A stretch of DNA of 64,000 bases from Setaria digitata (Eukaryota > Nematoda > Chromadorea > Rhabditida > Setariidae), in contig RCAB01000084.1 in the NCBI GenBank assembly GCA_003640385.1, forward strand, positions 1 through 64,000. The letters are read 5' to 3'. The translations under genes were made by a program, and so were the position numbers. Under the pieces are notes generated by a model that was not told where the DNA came from, made no database searches, and saw only the letters and a list, made by a program, of their open reading frames with translations. This document shows positions 1 to 11,470 of this stretch, in pieces; within the stretch, counting starts at the first letter, position 1; every line of letters starts with the position of its first letter.

Positions 1-1
1 C

Positions 2-91
2 ATTCCTAAAGACATTGTGAGGAATAGAATTCATGAAATGAGTTTTGATCCTTTCTCTGCAAGAAACGATTTCGAAATGCGTAAGCTGTGA
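2..91 (+). other. possible coding fragment at left edge
   Basis: An open frame runs from base 2 to a TGA at 89-91 and could be the 3' end of a gene starting left of the window. Alternatively it is an exon ending at base 80, because GTAAGC follows at 81. The conceptual peptide (about 29 residues, ending EMRKL) matches no family I recognise. It is too short to support a firm call. Confidence 0.2.
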
Positions 92-1662
92 GTTTGGTTT
101 TGTTGAAGTTGTTGTTTCCATCCCAGAGATGCTCTCTTCAACAAAATTACTCACTGCAAGTTATTGGACTTTGCCGAAAGAGAAACTACTGGCTCTCTTT
201 TTAAATAATATATAAATAACCGTTTCAATCTAGCTTTACTTTATTTATGAGGCAAAGTACTCATTTCTAAATTTATTTTAGGCGATGGTTTCACTAAATT
301 CATTTTGGCCGACAAATAAGCTTTGTTTGCTTGACAAGTGAGACGATTATCATTGCTCAAGTTTACACATCGATACCTGAACGTCTGAAGAATTAGGAAA
401 AGGATTAAAGTAGATCAGGTATAATTTCACCAGTCACTAATGCAGAAACAGCAAATGTGACGAATTATTTTCGAATAATGTGATGAATTATTGAAATCTG
501 TGGACAAACACTACTTAACACTTAGAGTCAAATTTTTGAGGTTTCAGGATCAGGTTTGTTGAAAATCTTAGCTCAGCTTCTCCTTCAATCCTTTTCGGGA
601 AAAGGAGAAAGTGCAGTGAACTAACCCATTTCACTGGTCAGTCATTTGTTTCTTCTGGATTCAACTTCTATCATTCATTTTGACTGTACCCAATTTTTTC
701 TCGCTCTTTCCAATCATTTTATAAATTTGCTGAAAATTTCATATGAGCAGCGTTACTGAGAATATAATCTAGTCTTCTGAAAGAAGGAATGAGAGCTTGT
801 CTGATCTTTTCTATATTGCTGTTGAAACTTTCTTAGCTCTTTAAATGTTATCTCTTAACAGACTTTTTCTATCAAGTGGTCGCATCTTTTTTTCGACGGG
901 GTTGTTTGTCGATTTCGAGGGAAAAGGTTGCTCAAATTAGGACTGCTAGTCCTTTTTATCTTCACTGTTTTTTTAACACTCATCCTTTATATCATCATCT
1001 TCGGTTCCTGAATCATCAAATGTCCATTGCAGCGTTGTTATTGACTATTATCACTATTACTAATATCCTTATCAATATCATCATTATCAATCCTAAAAAA
1101 GTTATTAGTAATAGAAGATCCTGGCCTGGAAAACAACCAAAGGAGTGACAACATTGGACAGCATTGTGCGACAATTCTCGCCCATCTATTATTTACTGTG
1201 GCACAAGAAGCAATATGATTTTGCAACTGCTGGTTGTTTTACTGCAACTGTGCTCAATTGCAAAGTCACAATCTTTACCAAGTAGCTTTATTCTTTCATT
1301 TCTTAATTAATTAATTGATGGTTATCAGTTGAAGCCTTTATTTTGTTTAGGTGCTATTAACAGATCAAATTGTTGAAAATAGAAAAAAATGGCTAGAAGC
1401 TTCACTTCGGCTTTTTTCAACAACGTAATGAAATGAGAGATGATTTAATATCTGACTTATTTTCAAGTGAATTTACTGTGTAATTTACTGCATACGAATA
1501 ACTGAACAGACATTAGGACAAGTGACAATCTCTTCCTGAAGTTGCTTCATTTCTTTTCCTTGAATATTTTCTGGTGACAATAATGATCTCGACGGTAAGT
1601 AGACAAACACTAAGGTAAAAGTAATCTGGTTAAGTCTAATCTAATCCACGACGGTTTTGTAG
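92..1662. other. upstream region of the BPI-like gene, no firm gene
   Basis: No convincing exon is visible here. The first coding exon of the BPI-like gene (signal peptide) should lie in this stretch and must end in phase 1. Candidates are an ATG at 845 with a donor after 875, and an ATG at 1020 with a donor after 1107 that encodes a run of hydrophobic residues. Neither has a strong donor, so the true start is left open. Confidence 0.4.
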
Positions 1663-4600
1663 ATAGTTTCTTTGCGAACTCAGAAATGCATGCGGGTTTT
1701 GTGACACGAATCAACCAGAAAGGTTTGGATCTGTTGGCCGATTATTTGAAAGAACGCGTCAATAGGTTCATGCATCATGGCGAAATTGTTTTCAATTTTT
1801 CTGCACCACTTACAAACGAGGTCTTCAGTGAAGTTGCTTCTGTTTTCACTTAAATTCACTTCGAATTTTTCACCCTTCATTGTCATTATCTGGCTATTTT
1901 ATTGTCCAAATCCTCAACAAAAATATGCAGTATACAATTTGAAATTAAACTAAAATTTCGAAATTTCGGAATTCTTCAATATCAGGATTCGATCCCAATA
2001 TATTATCAGCTGTAGACGGACAGGATTCGTAAGTGATGCTGAATGCAGTGAGCCTATCTCTTAATTTAAGAATTTCTAGGTAACATTTGGTCTCATATCG
2101 ACAAAAGCTATTGGTTATGATTCAAAGATATTCAAATCGCGGTTGTTTATCGTTCCCGGGCAAGGAATTATTTGGATGGTAAAATTTAAAACAAAATCAT
2201 CCCTTGATGTCTCTTTCCTCGAAGTAGCTAATCTATTTTTCAATTTAACTATTCAAATGAATAAAGACAATTTATAGCTATGAAATAGCAAATATTTTTA
2301 ATTTCCCCTTCAATTAGCTTCAGGGAAAACTTTTGCAATTAAGGCAGAGAATTTTTCAGGGTTCCCATCTGAATCTATCAATTGGTACATTTTTCAAATT
2401 TTCCAGTCCTAGTGGTGACTTTTATGGATCTGCTGTGCTTCAAATTGACAGGTGCAAAAAATTCTCAGGTCCATTCTGAAAGCTCTGAATTCAAAGCTTT
2501 TCAATTTTATATTACTGTTAATTTTTTAAATCATCTCCTGAAGTCATTTTTATTTAGAACAGAAATGATTTGAGGAGATTCAATTTTCTATTCCAGAACT
2601 TTCTAATTACTTGAATTTTATTATGACAGAAGCTATTTTTCAAATGTCCTTTCGAAGAAAAAATTTATTTCAATAAAATTTTTGCATAAAAACACTAACT
2701 GGATTTCCGAAATTTCTTTTTTCAAATGAAAAAGAAATGAACATTTGAAACTCACTGCTGATATAAAACAGAGTGCTGATAAATAAGGACTTCGCATAAA
2801 AATAGGCATCTACAAACTGAATGAATTAAATTGTCCGAACTACTGCGCCCATTTATGGCAAATCAAATAACTTTCAAAAATTGAGAAGAACAAGAGGGAA
2901 GCGTAATTAATTAACCGTTTATGAAAGTGAATTTTTGAGTGGCTTAACACTGCAGTTCTATCCATGCCTCTTTTTATAAGAAATTTTTATCAGTGTGAGA
3001 AAGGCAATAGGCCTAAAATGTCCCTTGTGAGACTGAATTAAATTTTAGAAACTTTAGAACATTTTCTAGAGCTGCAAATTGATTAATTGCAGTGCAAAAG
3101 TGAAGTCATACTTTGTGGCTGCTGTCAATTTTGATGGCCATCTTAGGACCGATTTGCAAAAGTGTACGCTATCACCAGGCAATGTTATAATGAACTTCAG
3201 TGAGACAGATCCTTTACTTTTATTCAATTATTATCCTCATATTGATCGTTTCATTAGTGAACGGATCGAATTGGTTAGCACTACATCGATTATTCATAAA
3301 GTTCTGGGCTCTTTGGCTGGCTTTTATTTCAGTTTATCTCAAACACTGTTTAAAATAAACAGCTTGACAAATTGCACCGAATAAAATTCTATTTGGCCTG
3401 ATTGCAAGTTTTTCTTCTGTGGTTGTTGTTTACTATGCTTGTGATATTAAACAAGACTAATTGCAGATAATATGTTCAAGTTTCAATACTGAGCTGGTAC
3501 CTACTGTTTCAAATCGTTTGATGAATACACCGATGAGTGCAGCCCTATTTGATCAGTATTTCCTGAACTACGGTCTCGTTGAACAAGTGCAGTATTTGCC
3601 AAATGCAATTGAATTGAAACACCGAGGCAATGCATTCGGTATAGTGAAACAAGGTAAGTCCAAAAGGATTGGTAATAATTAGATTAAATTATGACTTGGA
3701 CTCATAAGTCAAGCTTGATTCATTCCATTCTTTTGGGTTGAGCTAGCCTGTGCAAAACTGCATTAATCTTTTTTAGAGCTTTCATGCTTCAGTAATTCCA
3801 TTCAGGTCTTAATAGGCTCAACGATTTTCGTCTACCCTTTCCATCAACACCAGTAGCAATGAATAACGAAGCAAACCAGGGAATGCTCGAATTCACTATG
3901 TCCAATTACACTCTAGCTAGCTTGCTCTATTGGATGGATCAGTATCGAAGTTTTGACTATGAGATAAGCAAAGACAGCATCAACAGTACAGTCTTGGTTG
4001 GCTATCTAAGGACAGAATGTGGAGCCCAAGATATCTGTGCCGGCACTCTCTTTCCCGGTTTGTAAACGATTTACCGGTTTGCTACTCGATCCCTCCCTGT
4101 TAGTTCGACATGTCGATGTCTTCAACTCAGAGTTAGGGTGTCAGTAGCTTTTTTCTTCACTCACTCGTAGTTATCGTCTTCTGTCTTCTCAGTTTTCTGC
4201 GTTGCGTAAAAGGAAGTAAGAATCCGGAAGCAACCGATTCATTGCTTCATTTTTTAGACCAGCTCACTAGCCAGAATCAAAACTTTGACAAGTTTCAGCT
4301 TTAAGTAGTCAGTTTCCGGGTGGTATTGTACAAATCAAATCGCACACGACCACTTACCCGAGAGTTCGTTTCGAGCAGAACAAAGGAGTTATTGTGATCT
4401 GGAGTCAAGTAGATGCCTTCGTACAAGTCAGTCTTGGTAGCTGGTTGTTTGTAGTTACTAAATTCTTACTAACGTTCATTAACTTTTTTAACTTTCAACA
4501 ACAAAAGAGTAATACCATTAAAGAGTAATTATTTATATTCATAAGGATTAGAATATATAATATGTTTTGGGGGTTTTTGAGACCAGTTAATTCGTTGAAA

Positions 4601-5252
4601 GTGCAACTTATATAGGGTTCAGTTACATTCAAATATTTTCTACAAATAATTAAGAGGAGCTTTCGAAATTTTCAGCAGGGTGAAAATTCACGTCGATTTC
4701 TGACGTCTGGTATGATGGCCGAATTGAAACTCGAAAAAGCAACTTTTCAAAATTACACTTTTACGTCACAGATGCGTATCGATAAATTTAAAATTTTTGA
4801 TGTTATAAGTTTGATACATGGCATTGACGAGACTAGCTTGGAATTTCTCGTCAGCGCTCTCAATGAATTACTGATTGGCGATGATGTTGGAAAGAAACTC
4901 AGCGGCGGTAAAATCCTCAGATTTTTTGATAAGCAACTCGAGAGCTAAAATGCATCCATCTATCATTTATTACTTTGCAGACAAACACGTATACTGAACT
5001 TGCCTTTTCAAAAATTCTCGAGCAGTGAAGTTCTCTGACAAAATCTCTTCATCTATTTTTACAGGCATAAAACTACCGATTTTGTTCGATTTCGTTCAAA
5101 AGTCAGCCGATGTTGTATTTGAAAAGGATCGAATGAGGATAACAGTTGATTTCTGTTTCGATCACAATTGCTCGCCGAATTTGGTTGCCGAAAGCAACGA
5201 TTTCGATTATTATGACAGTGTCAACTCAAACTCATCTTCGTCGTTACCTTAA
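1663..5252 (+). CDS. LBP/BPI/CETP-family lipid-binding protein (5' end unresolved)
   Basis: Exons: 1663 (or 1684)-1820, 2080-2178, 2360-2451, 3093-3273, 3467-3653, 3806-4057, 4299-4450, 4676-4907, 5065-5252 (TAA). All junction phases agree, giving about 513 residues plus a missing signal-peptide exon. The order follows the two-barrel BPI fold. The N-terminal helix begins HAGFVTRINQKGLD, like the family's NPG-x-x-x-R-x-x-x-KGL. The paired cysteines of the first barrel lie in LQKC and IICSSF. The second barrel starts near GNAFGIVKQ and ends with a C-terminal ALNELL...GIKLP segment. The family binds lipids such as LPS or phospholipids, usually as secreted protein. The ligand here is unknown. The exon 7/8 junction (4450/4676) is the least certain. 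The tail is Ser/Asn-rich. Confidence 0.8.
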
Positions 5253-7765
5253 TTGGTGTGGCGATGATCACTAAGATAACTTCGAATATCTTGGCGGAAT
5301 TTGTTTTTCTCTAAGCAGTAGCTTAAATTGGACACATTTTTTCATCAGAAATTTCATGATTCTAATTTCTTTAATATTTTATAGTGCATGAATCAGTTAG
5401 TAAAGTAGTTATAGTTAATCAATCAGTAATTAGTCATCCAAGCTTTAGCGTGCGATATTGTGCAACAGTAACACTTAAAATTTGCATGAATAGAGTCAAT
5501 TCAAACAGACCATTGTAAATTTAGTGAATTGTAATGCCTATTTTGAAAATGGTTGCTAAGGGGAAATAAGAAGAAGCATTTGTTGAAATTCATAATCAAT
5601 GATCAGATAAGATTCCTTTCGGAGAAATTTCATCAGATTGAAAAATCACTCCTTAAGTCATAAAGGTGCTAAAATATCTGCACTTTTTATAGCTATGATA
5701 TATATACATGGAGGAACAAAATCAGTCTCTGGATCATAAAACTGGACATTTGTGAAATGATGTTCAGAAAGATTTTTTGTCATCTCTGCAAATAGAAGAG
5801 AGACCGTCAGAAAAAAAAAACCATGTGAATGATTTGTGATATTTAGACCAGTTTAGAGAAATCCATACCTTAATATTAGTGTTGACCTGATTACCGGATC
5901 AGGAACTGTTTTTACTCATATTACCGAATACTTCCCGCATGGGCTCAGAAACTATGCCTACCCCTTCCAGAGTTAAATTCACTCATTAATTTCACCTTCT
6001 TCAAATCTCCTTTTGATTGTTCTTTCCTCTCACCTTCAGCATCATTCGTTCGAAACTTCGCACAGTTTCACTGCTCACTGTATATATCCCATGTCACATG
6101 TTACAGGCAGCATTAATATTTTACGTTTGTACAAAATTATGATGCTGTAAGAATAAACTAATCATTCGCAGTAGCATTAAAGGAACTTTCATCTTCTAGT
6201 GGTGCTGAATGTACGCAGATTCCCTAGGTATGAGGAATGGTTCTTGAAACTAGATTGGTTTGGCACAAAGCTACTTGAACCTCAAAGTTTCAGTGACACT
6301 TCTACTTTCTATCCTATTCAGACATACAGTAAGATAGCTTTATTTTTCAACGAATTAGAATAGAATTGAGGTTACGGAGAGGAGAAGAGAATATAAAGGT
6401 AATTCTAAGGTATTCTGAGGTTTTATAGCTTTCCGTTAATAGTTGAATAGATTTAATGCTCTCAAATTCAACTTTTGATTCTTGAACACCAGAGCATGAA
6501 CGGATGTCAGATACAATTCAGACCTGATCCAAAGTATAATTTTAGAAGAGGAGGATTTCCATAACAGATGATGAAGCCAGTTCTCTGTATCATTTCGAGG
6601 ATCCCATACATTCTGTTATCAATAAAAATTTTCTGCGTATCTAAGAAATATCGCAATCAGTTGTTTTTCTGATTGTTTTTACTCTTTTTCAGCAGTGTTT
6701 CTGTAAAACGACAGGAATCTTTCACTAAAATTCAATTTTGAAAATTTATCGCGATTCTTGTATCTTCTCATTACCATTTGGAAACAAAAATGGAATATTT
6801 GAAAATGAGTTCCACTTAATTAATGTTAGCCAATGTACCCAAAATGAGAGCATATTAGATGAGCTGAAAAATAAGGTGATACTGTGCGTAAAGTGAACAT
6901 TCCTGAATGAAATTTAAGTTTGCTAAAATTTAGCAAGTCCTAAATTATAAAATCTATTTTATGTTACTGAGGTAATAAATGATCTAACTGGTAGATTTTT
7001 TTTCTAGGTGTTGATTGGAGTGCAGTATTTCGAGGATGGAGGGCACTGTTGTTATTTAGATATTACCAAACTTTAAAAAAAAAAAGAAGAAAAATTTTAG
7101 AAAGGTGAGATGAAATTAATGAGGTAACTGATGAATCGTTTTAAAAGTTTTGTCAATTAATGCCTTTTAGCAAACATCATTCCTCAAGCTGATAATTCCT
7201 GCTTTTTTAACTGCTTCGAAAGGTGGGATCAGATATACCTAGACAATGATTTACAGTTAGGACAAATTATAACTTGACAAGCTAATTTTGTTCAGTTCAG
7301 CAGTCCTTCCTTGGGGTTTTACATCAATTACTTACACCTGTTTAATGTTCCGCACCATTTCACCTGCATTTCATCAACACACCTTTTATCACATGCCTTG
7401 ACTTGCCAAGATGCATCCAGAAATTTCTGGAATAGCTTAAGTAGCTTAAAATCTGAAGAGACCAACATTAGATCATTCCATGCTCCATAAATATTTATAT
7501 CTAGTAAGACTACCGAATAAAAAAAGTAAAGTTCCCAGTGGTTATGTTTCTTAACTGACAATTACTAGCAGAGAATTTCAAGGACAACTGCTGACAGATA
7601 GATCTTATTTTGAAATTGAAACTAAACGTTGCTTGCGTCAATATTTTATCATCAAATAATCATGCAAACTGATAATGATTCGGCATAGCACTGATAAGAG
7701 ATCTTTACAGCTCGATCATTTTGGAAGATAAACATGAGAAAAAAGCACCAGCAATAGCTGAATAT
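5253..7765. other. intergenic, convergent 3' flanks
   Basis: This is AT-rich non-coding sequence between the 3' ends of the BPI-like gene and the peptide receptor. It holds short A-runs but no exon with coding character on either strand that I can support. Confidence 0.5.
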
Positions 7766-10700
7766 TTACCTCCTTCGTCGATCACAATTTACTATTTCAT
7801 TTTTTGCAAAATCATTCCGTAAAACATTGCGTGATTGAAGCAGTGCTTTGCGGTTACTTTTTCCCATTTCCTGTTTCCCAACACATTCAGGTAATAACCG
7901 TAAGAAAGCAGCGCGTAACTGTAAATTTAGGGCAGCATAAAGTAATGGATTCCACACCTGTAAAGCAGGAATATTTCTGAGAAGTTACAGGAATAAGTAG
8001 CTCGGGCTTTTTAGATAACTTCAACGACTACAATTTAATGATATGATTACAGATATTGATTATATTCACTTGAGAAAATTGATATTGATCCTAGAATCAA
8101 TTTATTTAAACTTAATTTAATCGGCATCTAGTAAATAAAATTTGAACAGTGCTGTTCAATATCCAGTCCAATTATCATGTTTGATACCAAAAGAAACAGA
8201 CGAACAGTTGAGGACATAGCAATGCAATGTGTAGCAATCCCGAAGAAGTATTCCTGATCTCGACACCACTCCGGCAGACAGTCGTAGTCCCTGAGAACAT
8301 TAAACAGTACGCTGAGGAACCAACTTGCCGAGAATGCAACCACCATTCCAATTAGCATACGGTTCGTCCGTTGTCTACGTTTTATAGCTGCGCGTTGCTG
8401 AAACGCTGTCATATTTTATCTTATGCGCCAATTCATCAGCTACTTTTGGCCGGAAGTCTTCGTTACAAAGTTTCCGTTTTAAGGCTAACAGTCAGAAGCT
8501 ATAAGCTGCCTTCTTCCTCTTCTTTTAATTGTTCCAATCTTCATAATATCTCCACTACCTCTCTTCTGTGTATTTTTAAAGTTGAGGAATTATGAATGAA
8601 TTGTAATCTTAATCGCAATAAAATTCTGTGTCGGTGCTAATTCAACACATCCAAAATTCAATTATTTTTCTCACCGTAAGGCTTAGTTTGCTCAGTTCAT
8701 TTGACCCAGTAAATTCCTTTAAATAAAGCCTATAACAAACCTGATCGGTCATTCCTAATTGCCATTCATTTTGCTGCCTTCTATTTCGTTGTAATATACC
8801 CTAAAATATTACACACTCTTTTCAGCCATCATTGGCAGCGTGGAAGATCGCCCAGAAATGATTCGCCATCTCTTTAGAAGTAAACTGTATTAACAAAGTG
8901 TCATATCAAATTGTGCATTAGAAATGATAACATGAAGAAGTTATCAATAAGATTGTCAGTTTCAGTGAGTATTTTACGAATAAAACTTAAAGAACTATCA
9001 TTTAATACTTGAGAAAAAGCTTGAAAAAATTTATTACATAATATGAAGAAAGCTGAGTAACACCACCTTGCCTAATTTGAAGGAGATGGCGGTGTAACAG
9101 AATGTGATGATTAGAAGAGGTACGAGGAACTGTACACTGAGCATTATAGATCCATAAACTCGTCTTCCCCTTTGGTCGACACCCCATTCTTCAGTACAAA
9201 ATTGGCCACAGTAATTACCGAATGTTTTGAGCCTTTGCTTGAATATTACTGGTGCTGATAATGAAGTTGATAGGATGCATATTACCTGTAAGTTTTTCCT
9301 ATCACCTAATCAACTTGAAATGCATTGTTTGAAAGATGCGGATATAGCATAATTATCACTGATAATAATAATTCCTTGCTATTCTTAACATCAAAGTTCC
9401 TGACCCGGAATTAAAAATCCAAAAAAAAAAAATTTAGGGAAATTTTAAAAAATTTATGTTTATTACGGCCTGAATTGTATTTGTAAACAATTACAACTTT
9501 CAACGTTAAAAACTTATGCAGTGACTCATTATGAACATTCAGCATTTTTTTTGGCTCTTAATGCTTTTTCAGAAAAAAAAACTGCTAACAAGTTGTGGAA
9601 AGGGTAAATGTTGAGAAGCGTAGTGAAGTTATCAATCTAATTTGCTAGAAAAATCAAAGAAAAGAAAATTTAAGATCATCCCACTAACCATAATTACGAT
9701 TAATGCTTGAAGCCTAGATAAAGCCTTTCGAGTTGGGAAATAGATGAGCAAAAAACGATCCACTGAAATTGCTGAGAGAGTAAATGTCGAGAAGCATAGT
9801 GAAGCACCCTAAAAAAATTATCCTTTTTCATTTTAAGATCTTTCCAAATTTCAAAAGAAGTATATTCATATTTTATTAAAGCCGCTAGAAACGATTTTAA
9901 AAAGTCAAAAAAAGAACACTGAAATTCTAATTTAGTACTATTTTAGTGAGCATTCAAATATCAGCACTTGAAATTAGCTCTTGGTAAAATTCAATCGCTT
10001 AAGAGAATGCTATGTTGCAACGAAATTCTGCTCAAGGAGTTCGAAAAAATCTCCAAGAAGACGAAAGAAATTTACGTTTATCAATGCCGCGAAAATTTTT
10101 CGTATAGATTTGACAACTAACTTGCTATGAGTTTGTTTAGAACTTGGATTTGTCTCCTAGTACCAGGTGTAATAGCGCACTACCAATGGCTGTCCCTTGT
10201 CTAAGTCAACTTTTGTCACTGTTCATCACATATTTCGTCATGATTCCTAGTTATAATTTGATGTGAGCATTATACAAACTCTCTCCAGCCATAAAGTTAA
10301 TTAAAAAGAACTAACGGCAATAAATGGAGCTACGGAGCATAGAGCAGCACCAAAAATCCACTCCTTTTTAAATGCTGCGATAGGTGTTATTGTTGCTGAT
10401 GTAAAGCATACAACAAGATCTGAGCAGCTCAACGAGAAAATGAACATGTTAGGTACTGTTTGTAGGGTCCTGAAACAAAGCAACTTTAATTAATTCATTA
10501 GCGACTGTCAGAACATCTCACAGTCCGATTAACAGATGCTAGCCTTAACTGTTTTATCGAAGTTAAATTTGCCCTCAAGTCTCTTTTCAACAGGTACAAA
10601 CATATTTCGCCATTAATTATGATTAATCACTGCTCTTCTATGAGTATAGTTGTAGGTATTGCTTCTAAGCACTTTCTAAAAAATTTTGCTATCAACATAT

Positions 10701-11211
10701 AGAATATTATTTCTATAATGGCCTCAGCTTCTAAATTCTAATACTGAGATGTTGACATAATAACTTTCTTCTTGAAACAGTGTGATCAGTTTTTTAAAAC
10801 CTCATTATGCGCATCTTTCCGAGTTGCATATTCATATTTTTTAAACTGATAAATTCTTATGCAGTATCTTTTTCAGTAGGACTAGTAATCTGGCCTAAAA
10901 TACCAGTTATCGTTCGTTGTCTTTAAGTACATATCCGAAATTTTTGAACTGCTACAGGAAAAAATGAACCCTTACTTGGTCCTGGATATGGCCAATATAA
11001 CACAAAGGTTGCCCAGGCTACCAATAAGAATAATTGCTGTATAAAAAAAAGCGAAAATGAATATAGTAGACGACTGCGTGCTCCAATCACGCTTGTTCCG
11101 CCAAAGCTCGACATTGATATCCAAGCACGTGTTATTATTCATCTTGCTAAAAACGTGACCTGTCATCTCAACGTTGTCATTGTAAACTGTCAATCCAAAC
11201 ATCGACAACAT
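7766..11211 (-). CDS. NPY/FMRFamide-type neuropeptide GPCR
   Basis: Six exons on the minus strand: 11211-10976, 10469-10316, 9808-9689, 9285-9067, 8397-8206, 7957-7766 (TAA). Phases all fit and give 370 residues. Features in order: N-glycosylation site NNT in the extracellular N-terminus; TM1 with GN (residues 67-68); TM2 with SCSD (D96); conserved C123 at the start of TM3; DRF (147-149) in place of DRY; ECL2 YCGQFCTEEWG; TM5 with QFLVPLLII; Arg/Lys-rich ICL3; TM6 FSASW; TM7 NPLLY (310-314). The ECL2 cysteines followed by EEW and the TM5 pattern resemble neuropeptide Y/F and nematode NPR receptors, which couple peptide binding to G proteins at the plasma membrane. The ligand cannot be told. 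The start is the most upstream ATG of the first exon; later in-frame ATGs are possible. A GT at the stop could allow a longer tail. Confidence 0.88.
9598..9629 (-). pseudogene. decayed copy of the receptor TM3 exon
   Basis: Inside the intron between receptor exons 3 and 4, these 32 bases match 27 of 32 bases of the functional exon 3 at 9774-9805. On the minus strand the copy reads TSLRFSTFTLSTTC and then stop, against ASLCFSTFTLSAIS in the real exon. Several differences are third-base changes. An in-frame stop follows, so it is not a usable exon as it stands. Confidence 0.6.
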
Positions 11212-11446
11212 GAACAGAATGTTATTAAAATTTTGGTCTTATATTTAAGATTTAAAAATTTAATCGACGACAGCTTCTTAGAACTTTGTGTGTCAATTTA
11301 TACTTTCACACATAATTTCAGATAGTAATGTTGAAAAGGCAGACAGATCCTATGAAAATTTAATTTCAATAATTATAAAATGTCAGGACTTTCAGCACTG
11401 AAACATTTTTAGTCTTGACGGGATTAGCTGATAAAGTCTTTTATTT

Positions 11447-11470
11447 AAAAAAAAAAAAAAAAAAAAAAAA
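11447..11470 (+). repeat. poly(A) tract
   Basis: An uninterrupted run of 24 A bases just upstream of the receptor's start codon (T run on the coding strand). Confidence 0.95.

Noticed and set aside
1986..2028. Small exon candidate (frame reading FDPNILSA) in the BPI-like gene
   Set aside because: It has good AG and GTAAGT borders, but joining exon 1663-1820 directly to 2080-2178 keeps phase 0 and matches the family length better.
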